Assembly: GCA_002455955.1 (NCBI GenBank)
Contig: DKLZ01000016.1
Location: 4,226-68,225 of the forward strand
Source of the DNA: Dehalococcoidia bacterium UBA6627
GTDB lineage: Bacteria > Chloroflexota > Dehalococcoidia > UBA2979
Reading direction: 5' to 3'
Length of the DNA stretch: 64,000 nucleotides
Numbering within the stretch: the first letter of the stretch is position 1; every line of letters starts with the position of its first letter. Positions 53,559 to 62,750 of the stretch are shown in pieces. The translations under genes and the position numbers were made by a program. The notes beneath the pieces are model-generated. The model ran no database searches, was not told the DNA's origin, and worked only from the letters and a program-made list of their open reading frames with translations.

Positions 53559-55008
53559 ATACGTGCCAACACTAGCAGAAGTGCATCGCCTTAAAGATCA
53601 AGGGAATATCATTCCCATATACAGAGAGGTTCGAGCGGATCTTGAAACTCCAGTTTCGGCTTATCTTAAGGTGGCGCAAGGGCCCTATTCGTTCCTTTTA
53701 GAATCTGTTGAGGGTGGTGAACGTCTAGGGCGTAATTCTTTCATCGGTACTGAGCCTTACCGTGTTATTGCACTTGATCAAGAAGATGGCGACCCACTTG
53801 GCGATATCGAAAACGAGCTAGGTCGTCTTGAAGCAGTCCATGTCCCTGGTCTTCCCCGTTTTAATGGAGGAGCTGTTGGTTATCTCAGTTGGGAAGTTGC
53901 CAGGCACTTTGAGGATCTCCCGATTGCTGGCCCAGACGTTCTTGATCTTCCGCAATCATGGTTGATGTTCACGGAGACATTATTGGTATTCGATCACCTT
54001 ATGCACTCGATCAAAGTCGTATCGCATGTGCGGCTTGATGGAGATATCGATTCTGCATACCAAGAAGCTGTCGACAAGATTGATGAATTGGTGACACGTC
54101 TTGAAGCGCCATTAGGAGCTCTGCCGTACGTTCCGTTTGACGGTGTTGCGGGACAACCACTTCGCGAAAATTGGTCTCGAGATGCCTATATTAACGCTGT
54201 CGAGAAGACGAAAGAGTACATCGTTCAAGGCGACATCATTCAGGGAGTTATTTCTCAACGATTTTCTCGAGAAACAGGCGCACATCCATTTGAGGTCTAT
54301 CGCAGCCTGCGGGCGATCAATCCGTCCCCTTATATGTACTTTTTAAAGTTTGACGAGACTTACATCGTCGGGTCGTCACCTGAGCTTCTCGTGAATATTG
54401 AAGACGGATTAGTCGAGGTTCATCCGATCGCCGGTACACGCCGCCGTGGAGATAATCTCATCGAGGATGAGCACCTCGCTGCGGAATTAGCACAAGATCC
54501 GAAGGAAATTGCGGAGCATGTCATGCTCCTTGATCTTGGACGAAATGATGTTGGAAGAGTTGCAAAGGCTGGGAGTGTCGAAGTTACCCAGCAGCTTGAT
54601 ATTGAATACTACTCGCACGTAATGCACCTAGTGAGCCATGTCCAAGGTCAATTACGTGAAGAGATGTCAGCTTATGACGCGCTTCGTGCTGCATTCCCTG
54701 CGGGGACCGTTTCCGGTGCGCCCAAGATCCGAGCGATGGAGATCATCGCTGAGTTAGAACCGGACCAACGCGGTCCGTACGCTGGCTCGGTAGGTTTTTT
54801 TGATATGTCAGGCAATGCTGAAACATGCATAACTATCCGGACATTGGTGATGAAAGATGGTTGGGCTCACGTGCAGGCGGGTGCTGGGATCGTTTTCGAT
54901 TCTGATCCGGAGCGAGAGTACGAGGAGTGTCGGCAGAAGGCTCGTGCGCTGATCGCCGCTCTAGATGATGCTGAGAATAATGAACCGACCGGAAGCCTCG
55001 GGTACTGA
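53548..55008 (+). CDS. trpE: Anthranilate synthase component I
   Basis: A 486-residue chorismate-using enzyme, first step of tryptophan synthesis, active with TrpG. The feedback site LLES is kept (SFLLESVEGGERLGR), so inhibition by tryptophan is expected. The catalytic half has VHPIAGTRRRGDN, EHVMLLDLGRNDVGRVAKAGSVEV, VMHLVSHVQGQL, AAFPAGTVSGAPKIRAMEIIAELEP and GNAETCITIRTLV. The frame opens at a TTG (53536), but ATG 53548 gives the usual length. It has only a weak Shine-Dalgarno and overlaps a short upstream ORF. Confidence 0.95.
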   Translation: MSIEYVPTLAEVHRLKDQGNIIPIYREVRADLETPVSAYLKVAQGPYSFLLESVEGGERLGRNSFIGTEPYRVIALDQEDGDPLGDIENELGRLEAVHVPGLPRFNGGAVGYLSWEVARHFEDLPIAGPDVLDLPQSWLMFTETLLVFDHLMHSIKVVSHVRLDGDIDSAYQEAVDKIDELVTRLEAPLGALPYVPFDGVAGQPLRENWSRDAYINAVEKTKEYIVQGDIIQGVISQRFSRETGAHPFEVYRSLRAINPSPYMYFLKFDETYIVGSSPELLVNIEDGLVEVHPIAGTRRRGDNLIEDEHLAAELAQDPKEIAEHVMLLDLGRNDVGRVAKAGSVEVTQQLDIEYYSHVMHLVSHVQGQLREEMSAYDALRAAFPAGTVSGAPKIRAMEIIAELEPDQRGPYAGSVGFFDMSGNAETCITIRTLVMKDGWAHVQAGAGIVFDSDPEREYEECRQKARALIAALDDAENNEPTGSLGY

Positions 55009-55020
55009 GGACGATCGACC

Positions 55021-55947
55021 ATGGTAGACCCCGTGTCGAAGCACTCGGAACTTGTGGAAGAATCGACCCTTAGCTCAGCGGCGGTACTGCGTCGCGATGA
55101 TGGTCGAGTATTGCTGCTCCAGTATTTGGATGATGGCAGTCCATTCGCAGGTCGGTGGTCTCTGCCTATGATGAGCGTTAACGGTAATGAGACTTCGGAA
55201 GAGGCTCTGGTGCGCTTGTTACGAGAACATGTTTACGTGGATCCCGGAGCATTCGATTTCGAGGAAACCATTTATGTTGAGTCAGACAGTGGGATGCGTT
55301 TCGTAGTGAATGCTTTCATCTGTACTAGTTGGCACGGGAAACCTCGGTTTAGCAGTAGCTATTACGCGGACGCGGTTTGGGCACATCCTGCGAATCCATC
55401 AATTACAACAGGTCTATTACCCGAATTCCGGGATTGGTTAGCGCGTTCACTCGGTGGTTCACTATATCGATATACGGTTGATGATCTCTGCGAACATTTG
55501 GATGAAACGCGTGGAGCACTTTTAGCAGCATTTGAATCAATTCCTGATCAAGCTCGTGGTGAGAATAGAGGTGACAAACTCTCAGCGGTCGATGTGCTTG
55601 CGCATGTCGCTGATGTTGAAGCGTACTGCTTAGCGGAGATCGATCGACTACTTCGCATACCAGGGCATACTTGGCGAGATTTCAACAATGCTCAGTGGTT
55701 TGATTTGTACCGACTGCAGGATTATTCAGAAGGTTTTCCTGCGTTACGTAAGCGTCTTGATGCCTGCCGTGATCGCACGCGTTCTTGGCTCACCAGTCTC
55801 GAAGATGCGCAGCTTGTTCAGTACGGAAACCATGCTGAACGAGGTGCAGTTCGGATTGGTGATCGTATCGAGAGCATCGCTCAGCATGAAAGCGGACACA
55901 CGGGCTACCTACTTGCACTAGCAGAAGAAGTTTCCAAGCTAGAATAG
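55021..55947 (+). CDS. Nudix-like plus DinB-like fusion protein in the trp operon
   Basis: A 308-residue two-domain protein. Residues 15-145 form a Nudix-type fold (SSAAVLRRDDGRVLLLQYL, GRWSLPMMSVNGNETSEEALVRLLREHVYV) whose Nudix box keeps Arg-Glu but lacks the usual Glu-Glu pair, so hydrolysis is doubtful. Residues 155-308 resemble a DinB/YfiT four-helix bundle with candidate metal histidines in LSAVDVLAHVADVEAYCLAEI and IAQHESGHTGYL. It lies between trpE and trpG with 12 and 25-base gaps. Not part of the known pathway; function unknown. Confidence 0.72.
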   Translation: MVDPVSKHSELVEESTLSSAAVLRRDDGRVLLLQYLDDGSPFAGRWSLPMMSVNGNETSEEALVRLLREHVYVDPGAFDFEETIYVESDSGMRFVVNAFICTSWHGKPRFSSSYYADAVWAHPANPSITTGLLPEFRDWLARSLGGSLYRYTVDDLCEHLDETRGALLAAFESIPDQARGENRGDKLSAVDVLAHVADVEAYCLAEIDRLLRIPGHTWRDFNNAQWFDLYRLQDYSEGFPALRKRLDACRDRTRSWLTSLEDAQLVQYGNHAERGAVRIGDRIESIAQHESGHTGYLLALAEEVSKLE

Positions 55948-55972
55948 CGACATAACGAAAAGACGAGTGCCG

Positions 55973-56560
55973 ATGCTTTTGCTTATAGATAATTACGATT
56001 CGTTCACATTTAATCTTTATCAATATTTGTCAGAACTTGGTTCCGACGTAAAAGTTCATCGTAATGATGAGATTTCCGTCGAGGACTGCCTGACAATGAA
56101 CGCAGACCAGATCGTAATCTCTCCTGGGCCGTGTACACCGAAAGAGGCAGGGATTTCAGTTGATTTGGTTAGGGCGGCAGCAGGTAAAGTACCTCTGTTA
56201 GGTGTATGTCTCGGCCATCAGGCAATTGGTGAAGCGTTTGGCGCCGAGATTGGTTATGCGGGAGAAATTTTGCACGGCAAAACATCGATGATTGAGCACG
56301 ATGGCCAAGGTGTCTTCTCAGGCATGGCCAATCCTTTTGAAGGGATCCGTTATCACTCTCTCGCGATAGACCCTGATACCGTTCCGGACGAACTTCAGGT
56401 GACTGCATGGTCTGAGAGTGGCGTGATTATGGGCATACGACACAGGACTCTTCCAGTGGAAGGGATTCAGTTTCACCCAGAGTCGATCATGACGAAGATG
56501 GGCCATGAAGCCCTCGCTAACTTTCTTCATGTAGACCTGCCGGAAGAACTCCACAGCTAG
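55973..56560 (+). CDS. trpG: Anthranilate synthase glutamine amidotransferase
   Basis: A 195-residue class I amidotransferase that feeds ammonia to TrpE. The opening LLLIDNYDSFTFNLYQYLSELG is diagnostic. The catalytic Cys is in LLGVCLGHQAIGEAFG (about 79), and His and Glu are in IQFHPESIMT. A HGKTSMIEHDGQGVF loop interacts with TrpE. The in-frame GTG at 55967 is possible, but the ATG matches family length. Not fused to trpD. Confidence 0.95.
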   Translation: MLLLIDNYDSFTFNLYQYLSELGSDVKVHRNDEISVEDCLTMNADQIVISPGPCTPKEAGISVDLVRAAAGKVPLLGVCLGHQAIGEAFGAEIGYAGEILHGKTSMIEHDGQGVFSGMANPFEGIRYHSLAIDPDTVPDELQVTAWSESGVIMGIRHRTLPVEGIQFHPESIMTKMGHEALANFLHVDLPEELHS

Positions 56561-56584
56561 GTACTGATAAAGGGCGGACACGTC

Positions 56585-57631
56585 ATGATTAAGGAAGCGA
56601 TCGCAGCCATTATCGACGATGGCCGTGCTCTGACCGAAGATGAAGCTCGCTCTGCTATGGAGGACATAATGCGAGCTGGCCTTGGCGAGGAAGAGATTGC
56701 GACACCTGCACAATTCGGTTCGTTTGTGACTGCGCTAAGGATGAAAGGTGAGACTGTTGACGAGATCGTAGGAATGGCGAAGGCGATGCGATCGCATGCA
56801 CTTCACGTCGACATTCAATTACGTCCACTTCTCGATACAGCTGGCACTGGAGGCTCGTCACGGAAGGTATTTAATGCTTCAACAGCAGCTGGGTTCGTTG
56901 CTGCAGCAGCCGGAGCGACCGTTGCAAAGCATGGCAATCGTGCGATGAGTTCACAGTCGGGCTCGGCTGATTTATTGGAGGCACTTGGTGCGGAGATATC
57001 TCTTACACCGGCTCAGGTTTCTCAGTGCGTCGAAGAGACAGGGATAGGATTTATGTTCGCTCAAGCGTTTCATCCGGCGATGAAGTTCGCTGGGCCGCTC
57101 AGACCGCAGGTCGGTGTGCGTACGATTTTCAACATCCTCGGGCCACTGACAAACCCGGCCGGGGCGAACTGTCACGTTATGGGAGTAGCCAATGTAGAAC
57201 TGGGGGAGAAATTAGCACAGGCTCTTGCTCGTCTTGATGTCCGTCAGGCGTTAGTAGTGAGTGGCGCTGATGGGCTCGACGATTTGACAGTTACTGGTCC
57301 TTCGAACGTGTTTGATGTGAAAGGGGGACAGGTCACTCGTAAGACTGTCACTCCATCCGATCTTGGTGTGTCTGTTCATGAATACTCCGATATTACCGGA
57401 GGAACACCTGAGGAAAATGCCGAGATATTGAGGCAAGTCTTTCGTGGAGAAGGACCCAGAGCGGTGCGCGATCTCATTGTTGCCAATGCTAGTGCTGGTT
57501 TGTACGTCACTGGCCTTGCCGCTTCGTTTAAGCACGGTAGCGAACTAGCGAATCAGGTGATCGACAGCGGTGACGCAGCAGCGAAAACGGCCGCTTTCGT
57601 TGAAGCGACTCGACGTGTGACGGCGAGCTGA
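56585..57631 (+). CDS. trpD: Anthranilate phosphoribosyltransferase
   Basis: A 348-residue enzyme that joins anthranilate and PRPP. The PRPP loop is LLDTAGTGGSSRKVFNASTAAGFVAAAAGATVAKHGNRAMSSQSGSADLLEALG; the anthranilate site is in FMFAQAFHPAMKFAGPLRPQVGVRTIFNILGPLTNPAG; and VVSGADGLDDLTVTGPSNV contains the DE-like metal region. GGGCGG precedes the ATG. Normal length. Confidence 0.96.
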   Translation: MIKEAIAAIIDDGRALTEDEARSAMEDIMRAGLGEEEIATPAQFGSFVTALRMKGETVDEIVGMAKAMRSHALHVDIQLRPLLDTAGTGGSSRKVFNASTAAGFVAAAAGATVAKHGNRAMSSQSGSADLLEALGAEISLTPAQVSQCVEETGIGFMFAQAFHPAMKFAGPLRPQVGVRTIFNILGPLTNPAGANCHVMGVANVELGEKLAQALARLDVRQALVVSGADGLDDLTVTGPSNVFDVKGGQVTRKTVTPSDLGVSVHEYSDITGGTPEENAEILRQVFRGEGPRAVRDLIVANASAGLYVTGLAASFKHGSELANQVIDSGDAAAKTAAFVEATRRVTAS

Positions 57632-57637
57632 TTTGTT

Positions 57638-58501
57638 ATGACTGAAACTAGTGCGACGCGTGAGACCGGAACTTTTCTTGATAAAATCGTCGCGGCTCGT
57701 CATATCCGACTATCTGAGGATCGTGTAGTACGTCCCAGAGCACTCCTTGAAGAGCTATTAGATCGGGCACCACCTGTACGTGACTTTGAAACGCTTTTGC
57801 GTCACGGTCGACTAGAAACGCCAACTGATGCGTGTGTTCGCCTAATTGCGGAGATTAAACGGGCCTCTCCTAGTAAAGGCTTGTTGAATTCTGATCTGGA
57901 TGCTGTTGAACAAGCTCGACTCTACGCACGTGCAGGAGCTGCAGCGATATCAGTGCTCACGGAGCCGGACTTTTTCGCTGGTTCCATCCAAGATCTGGAG
58001 GCGGTTAGCAGTTCGTTTAGCATTGATGTTGACCGTCCTGCGCTACTCCGCAAAGAATTCATTTGGGATGAGTATCAGATTATTGAGGCGCGAGCGTTTG
58101 GTGCTGATTCCTTACTGTTGATCGTAATGTTGCTTGAATCGGATGTATTGCGGTCGCTGATTGCGTATACGCGAGAGCTAGGTATGGAGCCATTGATCGA
58201 GGTACATGACGAACTAGAGTTAAAAAATGCTCTTGATGCTGGCGCCCGCGTCGTTGGTGTTAATAACAGAGACTTGACAACGTTTGAAGAGGATCTCGAA
58301 ACGACAGAGCGACTTTCTTGTCTGATTCCGGATGAAGTGACTTTAGTTGCAGAGTCGGCGATACGCACGACCGACGATTCGTCTCGAATGATCTCCGCCG
58401 GTGCACACGCATTACTTATTGGGGAAGCTCTTGTGACAGGCGACGATGTCATGAAGCGTGCACATGAGTTCATGGTCTTGTCATCCGAGGTGAATCGATG
58501 A
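57638..58501 (+). CDS. trpC: Indole-3-glycerol-phosphate synthase
   Basis: A 287-residue TIM barrel. The catalytic Lys is in LIAEIKRASPSKGLL, with ISVLTEPDFFAGSIQDLEAV, the second Lys in ALLRKEFIWDEYQIIEARAFGADSLLLIV, VGVNNRDLTTFEEDLETTERL and ESAIRTTDDSSRMISAGAHALLIGEALV. It closes the indole ring. An N-terminal extension of about 35 residues precedes the barrel, within the normal range. Overlaps trpF by four bases. Confidence 0.96.
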   Translation: MTETSATRETGTFLDKIVAARHIRLSEDRVVRPRALLEELLDRAPPVRDFETLLRHGRLETPTDACVRLIAEIKRASPSKGLLNSDLDAVEQARLYARAGAAAISVLTEPDFFAGSIQDLEAVSSSFSIDVDRPALLRKEFIWDEYQIIEARAFGADSLLLIVMLLESDVLRSLIAYTRELGMEPLIEVHDELELKNALDAGARVVGVNNRDLTTFEEDLETTERLSCLIPDEVTLVAESAIRTTDDSSRMISAGAHALLIGEALVTGDDVMKRAHEFMVLSSEVNR

Positions 58502-59241
58502 CCTTAGTCAAGATATGTGGGAACCGAACCCCGGAGGATGTGATTGCTGCTGCTGCTGCTGGAGCAGATTTCGTTGGCATGGTATTTGCAGAGTCAAAAC
58601 GCCAGATAGATGTGACCGAAGCGCAAGCGATGGTGCGAGCGTTGGGAGCTTCGCTCTCAGAGTATGAATTAAGGATTCCTCCACCGGTACAGATGCAGGC
58701 GGCTGAGGAAATCGAGCCATGGTTTCAAGGCGGTTCCTCGCTGATAGAGAGTTACCTTAGAGAAAAGCGGCCGCTAACTGTCGGAGTGTTTGCTAATCAG
58801 GAGGTTGATCAGGTCAACGAGCTCGCTGAAGAGGCAGGGGTAGATCTCGTACAGTTGTCTGGTCACGAAAGTTGGGAAGATTGTCTTCGCATTACTCGCC
58901 AGGTGATTCAAGTAGTGCACGTCTCATCATTCGACTCACCATCCGATCCATTTTCAAAGATGGAACCTGGCTTTTCTGTTGCTGTTGGACTTGATTCGGT
59001 AGCTGGGCCTTACCAAGGAGGTTCGGGGCATACGTTCGATTGGGAGATCGCACGTCAGATCGCTGACCGAATTCCTATTATGCTCGCGGGAGGATTAACC
59101 CCTGAAAATGTTGGTGAAGCAGTCCACGTAGTCGAGCCTTGGATTGTCGACGTCTCGAGCGGTACTGAAACTGACGGTCGCAAAGACCACGATCTTGGGA
59201 GAGCATTCATCAATGCTGTAGATCAAGCGGATGCAGAATAG
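58498..59241 (+). CDS. trpF: Phosphoribosylanthranilate isomerase with an insertion
   Basis: A 247-residue TIM barrel, longer than the usual 200-210. Core marks are VKICGNRTPEDVIAAAAAGADFVGMVFAESKRQI (with the catalytic Cys in ICG), TVGVFANQEVDQVNELAEEAGVDLVQLSGHES, the catalytic Asp in VGLDSVAG, and MLAGGLTPENVGEAV. About 38 extra residues (SEYELRIPPPVQMQAAEEIE and on) are inserted between barrel helix 2 and strand 3. The ATG overlaps trpC. Confidence 0.93.
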   Translation: MTLVKICGNRTPEDVIAAAAAGADFVGMVFAESKRQIDVTEAQAMVRALGASLSEYELRIPPPVQMQAAEEIEPWFQGGSSLIESYLREKRPLTVGVFANQEVDQVNELAEEAGVDLVQLSGHESWEDCLRITRQVIQVVHVSSFDSPSDPFSKMEPGFSVAVGLDSVAGPYQGGSGHTFDWEIARQIADRIPIMLAGGLTPENVGEAVHVVEPWIVDVSSGTETDGRKDHDLGRAFINAVDQADAE

Positions 59242-59282
59242 AGAGTGTTTTGTAACCGCAGAAGCACAGGGGCAGTATTAAG

Positions 59283-60560
59283 ATGTCGGAGCAAATAGGA
59301 AAAAATGTTCATACTGCTAGAGAAGAAGGTAGTTCGATCTTGAGTCGTTCTATAGGGGAAGAAATTAACGTTCCGGGCAGCGGTCTACCGGATGCAGGAG
59401 GTCACTTCGGCGATTTCGGAGGACAGTATATCCCTGAAACTTTGTTACCAGCGGTTACCGAGCTTACAGAGGCTTACCAGGATGCGATGGCTGATGATGA
59501 CTTCCATGCGCGCCTTGATGATCTGCTTCATCATTATGTAGGTCGTCCGACACCGCTTACGTTTGCTGAACGATTATCAGAGTGCATTGATGCGAAAATA
59601 TATCTAAAACGTGAAGATCTTACGCACACTGGTGCACACAAAATCAACGCAGCACTTGCACAGGGCTTACTCGCTCTTCGAATGGGTAAGCGTCGCATCA
59701 TTGCCGAGACAGGGGCCGGTCAGCATGGTGTCGCTACCGCGACGGTATGTGCATTACTCGGCCTTGATTGTGTCGTTTACATGGGTTCCGATGATGTGAA
59801 ACGGCAGGCGCTCAATGTTTTCCGAATGAAACTTCTCGGTGCCGAGGTGCGTACTGTTCACTCTGGCTCGCGAACGCTAAAGGATGCTACGAACGAGGCA
59901 ATCCGTGATTGGGTTACAAACGTACGCGATACTTACTACGTCATCGGTAGCGTCGTTGGACCCCATCCTTATCCGATGATGGTTCGTGATTTTCAATCAG
60001 TAATTGGCCGCGAGGCACGTATGCAGATTCTCGACCAGGAAGGCATTCTGCCAACAATCGGTATTGCGTGTGTCGGAGGTGGATCTAACGCCATTGGACT
60101 CTTTTACCCTTTTTTAGGAGACCAGATACGACTGATTGGTGTAGAGGCGGCAGGAGAAGGTCTATCGGGTCGTCATGCCGCTACCTTGTCTAAGGGGAGC
60201 CCTGGAGTTCTGCATGGTGCCAAGTCAATGTTGCTTCAAGACGAGTGGGGACAGGTCACTGAGGCACACTCAATCTCGGCTGGTCTGGACTATCCTGGCG
60301 TCGGACCTGAGCATTCATGGCTGAAACTCACTAAGCGAGTTGAATACCATGCTGTCACCGATAAGGAAGCACTAACTGGGCTCGAGTTCCTGTGTCAAAA
60401 TGAAGGTATTGTCCCGGCACTCGAGTCCTCACATGCAATTGCTTATTTACTTAAAATCAAGGATGAATTGTTCTCGGATGATGTTGTGTTGCTGAACTTA
60501 AGTGGGCGTGGTGACAAAGATATGAATACTGTTGCAGATGCCTTGGATGTCACCCTTTAG
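59283..60560 (+). CDS. trpB: Tryptophan synthase beta chain
   Basis: A 425-residue PLP enzyme that condenses indole with serine. The PLP Lys is in [83 protein letters not shown] and [13 protein letters not shown] are all present, as is the [14 protein letters not shown] loop. The N-terminal tail of about 38 residues before GHFGDFGG is longer than usual and rather polar. It is separated from trpA by a protease gene. Confidence 0.96.
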   Translation: MSEQIGKNVHTAREEGSSILSRSIGEEINVPGSGLPDAGGHFGDFGGQYIPETLLPAVTELTEAYQDAMADDDFHARLDDLLHHYVGRPTPLTFAERLSECIDAKIYLKREDLTHTGAHKINAALAQGLLALRMGKRRIIAETGAGQHGVATATVCALLGLDCVVYMGSDDVKRQALNVFRMKLLGAEVRTVHSGSRTLKDATNEAIRDWVTNVRDTYYVIGSVVGPHPYPMMVRDFQSVIGREARMQILDQEGILPTIGIACVGGGSNAIGLFYPFLGDQIRLIGVEAAGEGLSGRHAATLSKGSPGVLHGAKSMLLQDEWGQVTEAHSISAGLDYPGVGPEHSWLKLTKRVEYHAVTDKEALTGLEFLCQNEGIVPALESSHAIAYLLKIKDELFSDDVVLLNLSGRGDKDMNTVADALDVTL

Positions 60561-60728
60561 GTCAGTTTGAATTAAAGAAGAGAAAACTATTCTGTCTGAG
60601 GGTATACGTTAGTCATGCACCGGGAGTGATACCGACGTTTGGCAACGTATGACGAATGCTCTGTGCCTATAGTCGATTGCTATCGAATCAATGATCGCAT
60701 AATCGTCTGGCACTGATACGCTCGGTGA

Positions 60729-61490
60729 GTGTTTGCTGAACCTCCGGTAGCACCGGTAGTGCAATCTTCTGTAAAGGGCTTTGCCCCTATCTGGCGTGGC
60801 GTTGACGCGTTAATCGGTGTCGCCATTCTGGTCGGTGGCTTTGCATCTTTATATGCGATTCTTGGAATCGTCGTGTTAGTAGTGGGAATCAGTGAAGATG
60901 CCCTAGATTTCGTAGGGGCGGTAGCTGTAATCGCTTTTGAGATCTCGTTTGGGCTTCCAGTTCTCTGGCTTGCTTCACGTCGTCAGATATCTCTCGCTGC
61001 GATCGGTTTTCGGCGACCAAGGCAATGGAGATTAATCGGTATTACCGTAGTCGGTACGTATGCCATCCTTCTTGTCTATACCAGTGGTATCGAACTCCTT
61101 AAGAAACTAGGCATTGATCCTCGAGGATTCGAGGGTAGTAACGAGATTCCGATTGATGCTGATCAGAGTACAGGGCCGTTAATTCTGCTCCTACTACTTT
61201 TCGGGTTAGCAGTCGTGATTGTTGCGCCGTTGGCAGAGGAATTGCTCTTTCGGGCACTGTTGTTTCGAGCTTTGGATGGAACATGGGGACAGTGGGCGGC
61301 AGTTACTGGTAGTGGGTTTGCATTTGGAGCATTTCACGCGAATTTGGCTGTGCTGATTCCATTTACTCTCATTGGCATGTTATTCGCTTGGTCATTTAAG
61401 GTATCTGGTTCGCTTTGGGTGACTATCATTGCACACTTCATTATCAACTCATTGAGCTTTATCGTGACGGTGTTGGAGGTATTCGATTGA
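60729..61490 (+). CDS. CPBP-family intramembrane glutamic protease
   Basis: A 253-residue membrane protein with about eight hydrophobic segments. The CPBP (Abi/CAAX) motif 1 is IVAPLAEELLFRALLFRAL (Glu-Glu-x3-Arg, about 168-173), motif 2 is FGAFHANLAVLIPF and motif 3 WVTIIAHFIINSLSF. Known members act in CAAX processing, bacteriocin immunity or signalling. It sits inside the trp operon, and its TGA overlaps the trpA TTG start by two bases (TTGA). Proteolytic target unknown. Confidence 0.88.
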   Translation: MFAEPPVAPVVQSSVKGFAPIWRGVDALIGVAILVGGFASLYAILGIVVLVVGISEDALDFVGAVAVIAFEISFGLPVLWLASRRQISLAAIGFRRPRQWRLIGITVVGTYAILLVYTSGIELLKKLGIDPRGFEGSNEIPIDADQSTGPLILLLLLFGLAVVIVAPLAEELLFRALLFRALDGTWGQWAAVTGSGFAFGAFHANLAVLIPFTLIGMLFAWSFKVSGSLWVTIIAHFIINSLSFIVTVLEVFD

Positions 61491-62326
61491 GCACTGATCG
61501 CCCCGACCGTATTGCTGAATTATTTGCTCGCACGCGAGCTGAGCGACGTCCTGCGATAATTCCTTTTATTCCGGCGGGATGGCCTGAGATTGATGCAACT
61601 TCCGAGATCGTCCGAGCAGCGATAGCTGGTGGTGCAGATGCACTCGAGTTAGGGCTCCCATTCAGCGATCCACTTGCTGATGGTTCGACAAACCAGCATG
61701 CATACGATGAGGCGCTTGCTCAGGGTGTGACACCCGCTACCGTTCTTAACAATGTTCGCGAATTGCGTGGTGATGGAGTGACAATTCCGTTGATCATCAT
61801 GGGTTACATCAATCCGATGCTTGCCTACGGAATAGATGCGTTTATTCGGAATGCAGTCGAAGTAGGAGTGGATGCACTGATTATTGTCGACATGCCACCA
61901 AATGAAGCAGGCACAGTCGAGATTCTTGCTAGAGAAGCAGGTTTGCACTTGATATTTCTTGTTGCTCCTACTTCTACAGATGAGCGCTTACGTCTAGTAG
62001 CGGATCACGCTCGTGGCTTTATCTATTGCGTCAGTCTCACTGGAATTACAGGTGCTCGTCAGGAACTTTCCAAAGATCTTGAAGAATTCGTAGGTCGAGT
62101 GCGCGAATATACCGAACTGCCTTTGGCAGTTGGATTTGGTATTTCACGGCGTGAGCACGTTGAGCATGTGGGGAAGATCGCCGACGCTGTCGTGATCGGT
62201 AGTGCATTCGTCAATGTCGTTGCTAATACGCCTCGAATCGAGCGCGCTGCTGCGATACGGCACTATCTTGAAGAGATTAGCGGACGTCGGAACGTGCCGA
62301 TTGTCCAAACTGATCGGTCCGATTGA
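61487..62326 (+). CDS. trpA: Tryptophan synthase alpha chain
   Basis: A 279-residue TIM barrel that releases indole from indole-3-glycerol phosphate. The catalytic Glu is in ADALELGLPFSDPLADGSTNQHAYDEAL and the catalytic Asp in LIIVDMPPNEAG; FIYCVSLTGITGARQ and LPLAVGFGISRREHV bind the phosphate. The long open frame starts at 61415, but the TTG at 61487, with GGAGGT six bases upstream, fits the family start and overlaps the preceding stop. Confidence 0.95.
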   Translation: MSTDRPDRIAELFARTRAERRPAIIPFIPAGWPEIDATSEIVRAAIAGGADALELGLPFSDPLADGSTNQHAYDEALAQGVTPATVLNNVRELRGDGVTIPLIIMGYINPMLAYGIDAFIRNAVEVGVDALIIVDMPPNEAGTVEILAREAGLHLIFLVAPTSTDERLRLVADHARGFIYCVSLTGITGARQELSKDLEEFVGRVREYTELPLAVGFGISRREHVEHVGKIADAVVIGSAFVNVVANTPRIERAAAIRHYLEEISGRRNVPIVQTDRSD

Positions 62327-62345
62327 TGGTGAAGGGGCACGCGTC

Positions 62346-62726
62346 ATGTCGATGATGGTTCGTGGAATTCGAGGGGCGACAACTGTCGAAACAAATACGA
62401 GAGAGGAGATTATTGAAGCGACAAGTGAGCTATTGTCAGCCATTGTTGAGTTGAACATGATCGAACATGATCGAGTCGCATCGATTATTTTTACGACGAC
62501 CGTCGATTTGAATGCAGAGTTTCCAGCGGTCGCTGCCCGAGAGGCTGGTTGGACGGATGTTGCGCTTCAGTGCATGCATGACATGAACGTACCAGGTTCA
62601 CTCGAGCGGTGTTTACGAATTCTGATGCACGTGAATACCGAGCTATCTAACGCTGAGCTCCAACACGTCTACTTGAGAGGCGCTCGTCAATTGAGACCGG
62701 ATCTTGTCGAACGTCCGCAAGCCTAA
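62346..62726 (+). CDS. aroH: Monofunctional chorismate mutase, AroH type
   Basis: A 126-residue enzyme that converts chorismate to prephenate. AroH-class marks are MVRGIRGATTVETNTREEIIEATSELL, IIFTTTVDLNAEFPAVAAREAGWTDVALQCMHDMNVPGSLERCLRILMHVNT and HVYLRGARQLRPDL. A longer frame opens in the trpA 3' end, but ATG 62346 with AAGGGG upstream is the start. Together with tyrA and trpE it completes the chorismate branch point in one cluster. Confidence 0.94.
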   Translation: MSMMVRGIRGATTVETNTREEIIEATSELLSAIVELNMIEHDRVASIIFTTTVDLNAEFPAVAAREAGWTDVALQCMHDMNVPGSLERCLRILMHVNTELSNAELQHVYLRGARQLRPDLVERPQA

Positions 62727-62750
62727 GTACTAAGTACAGGGGATGAATTC

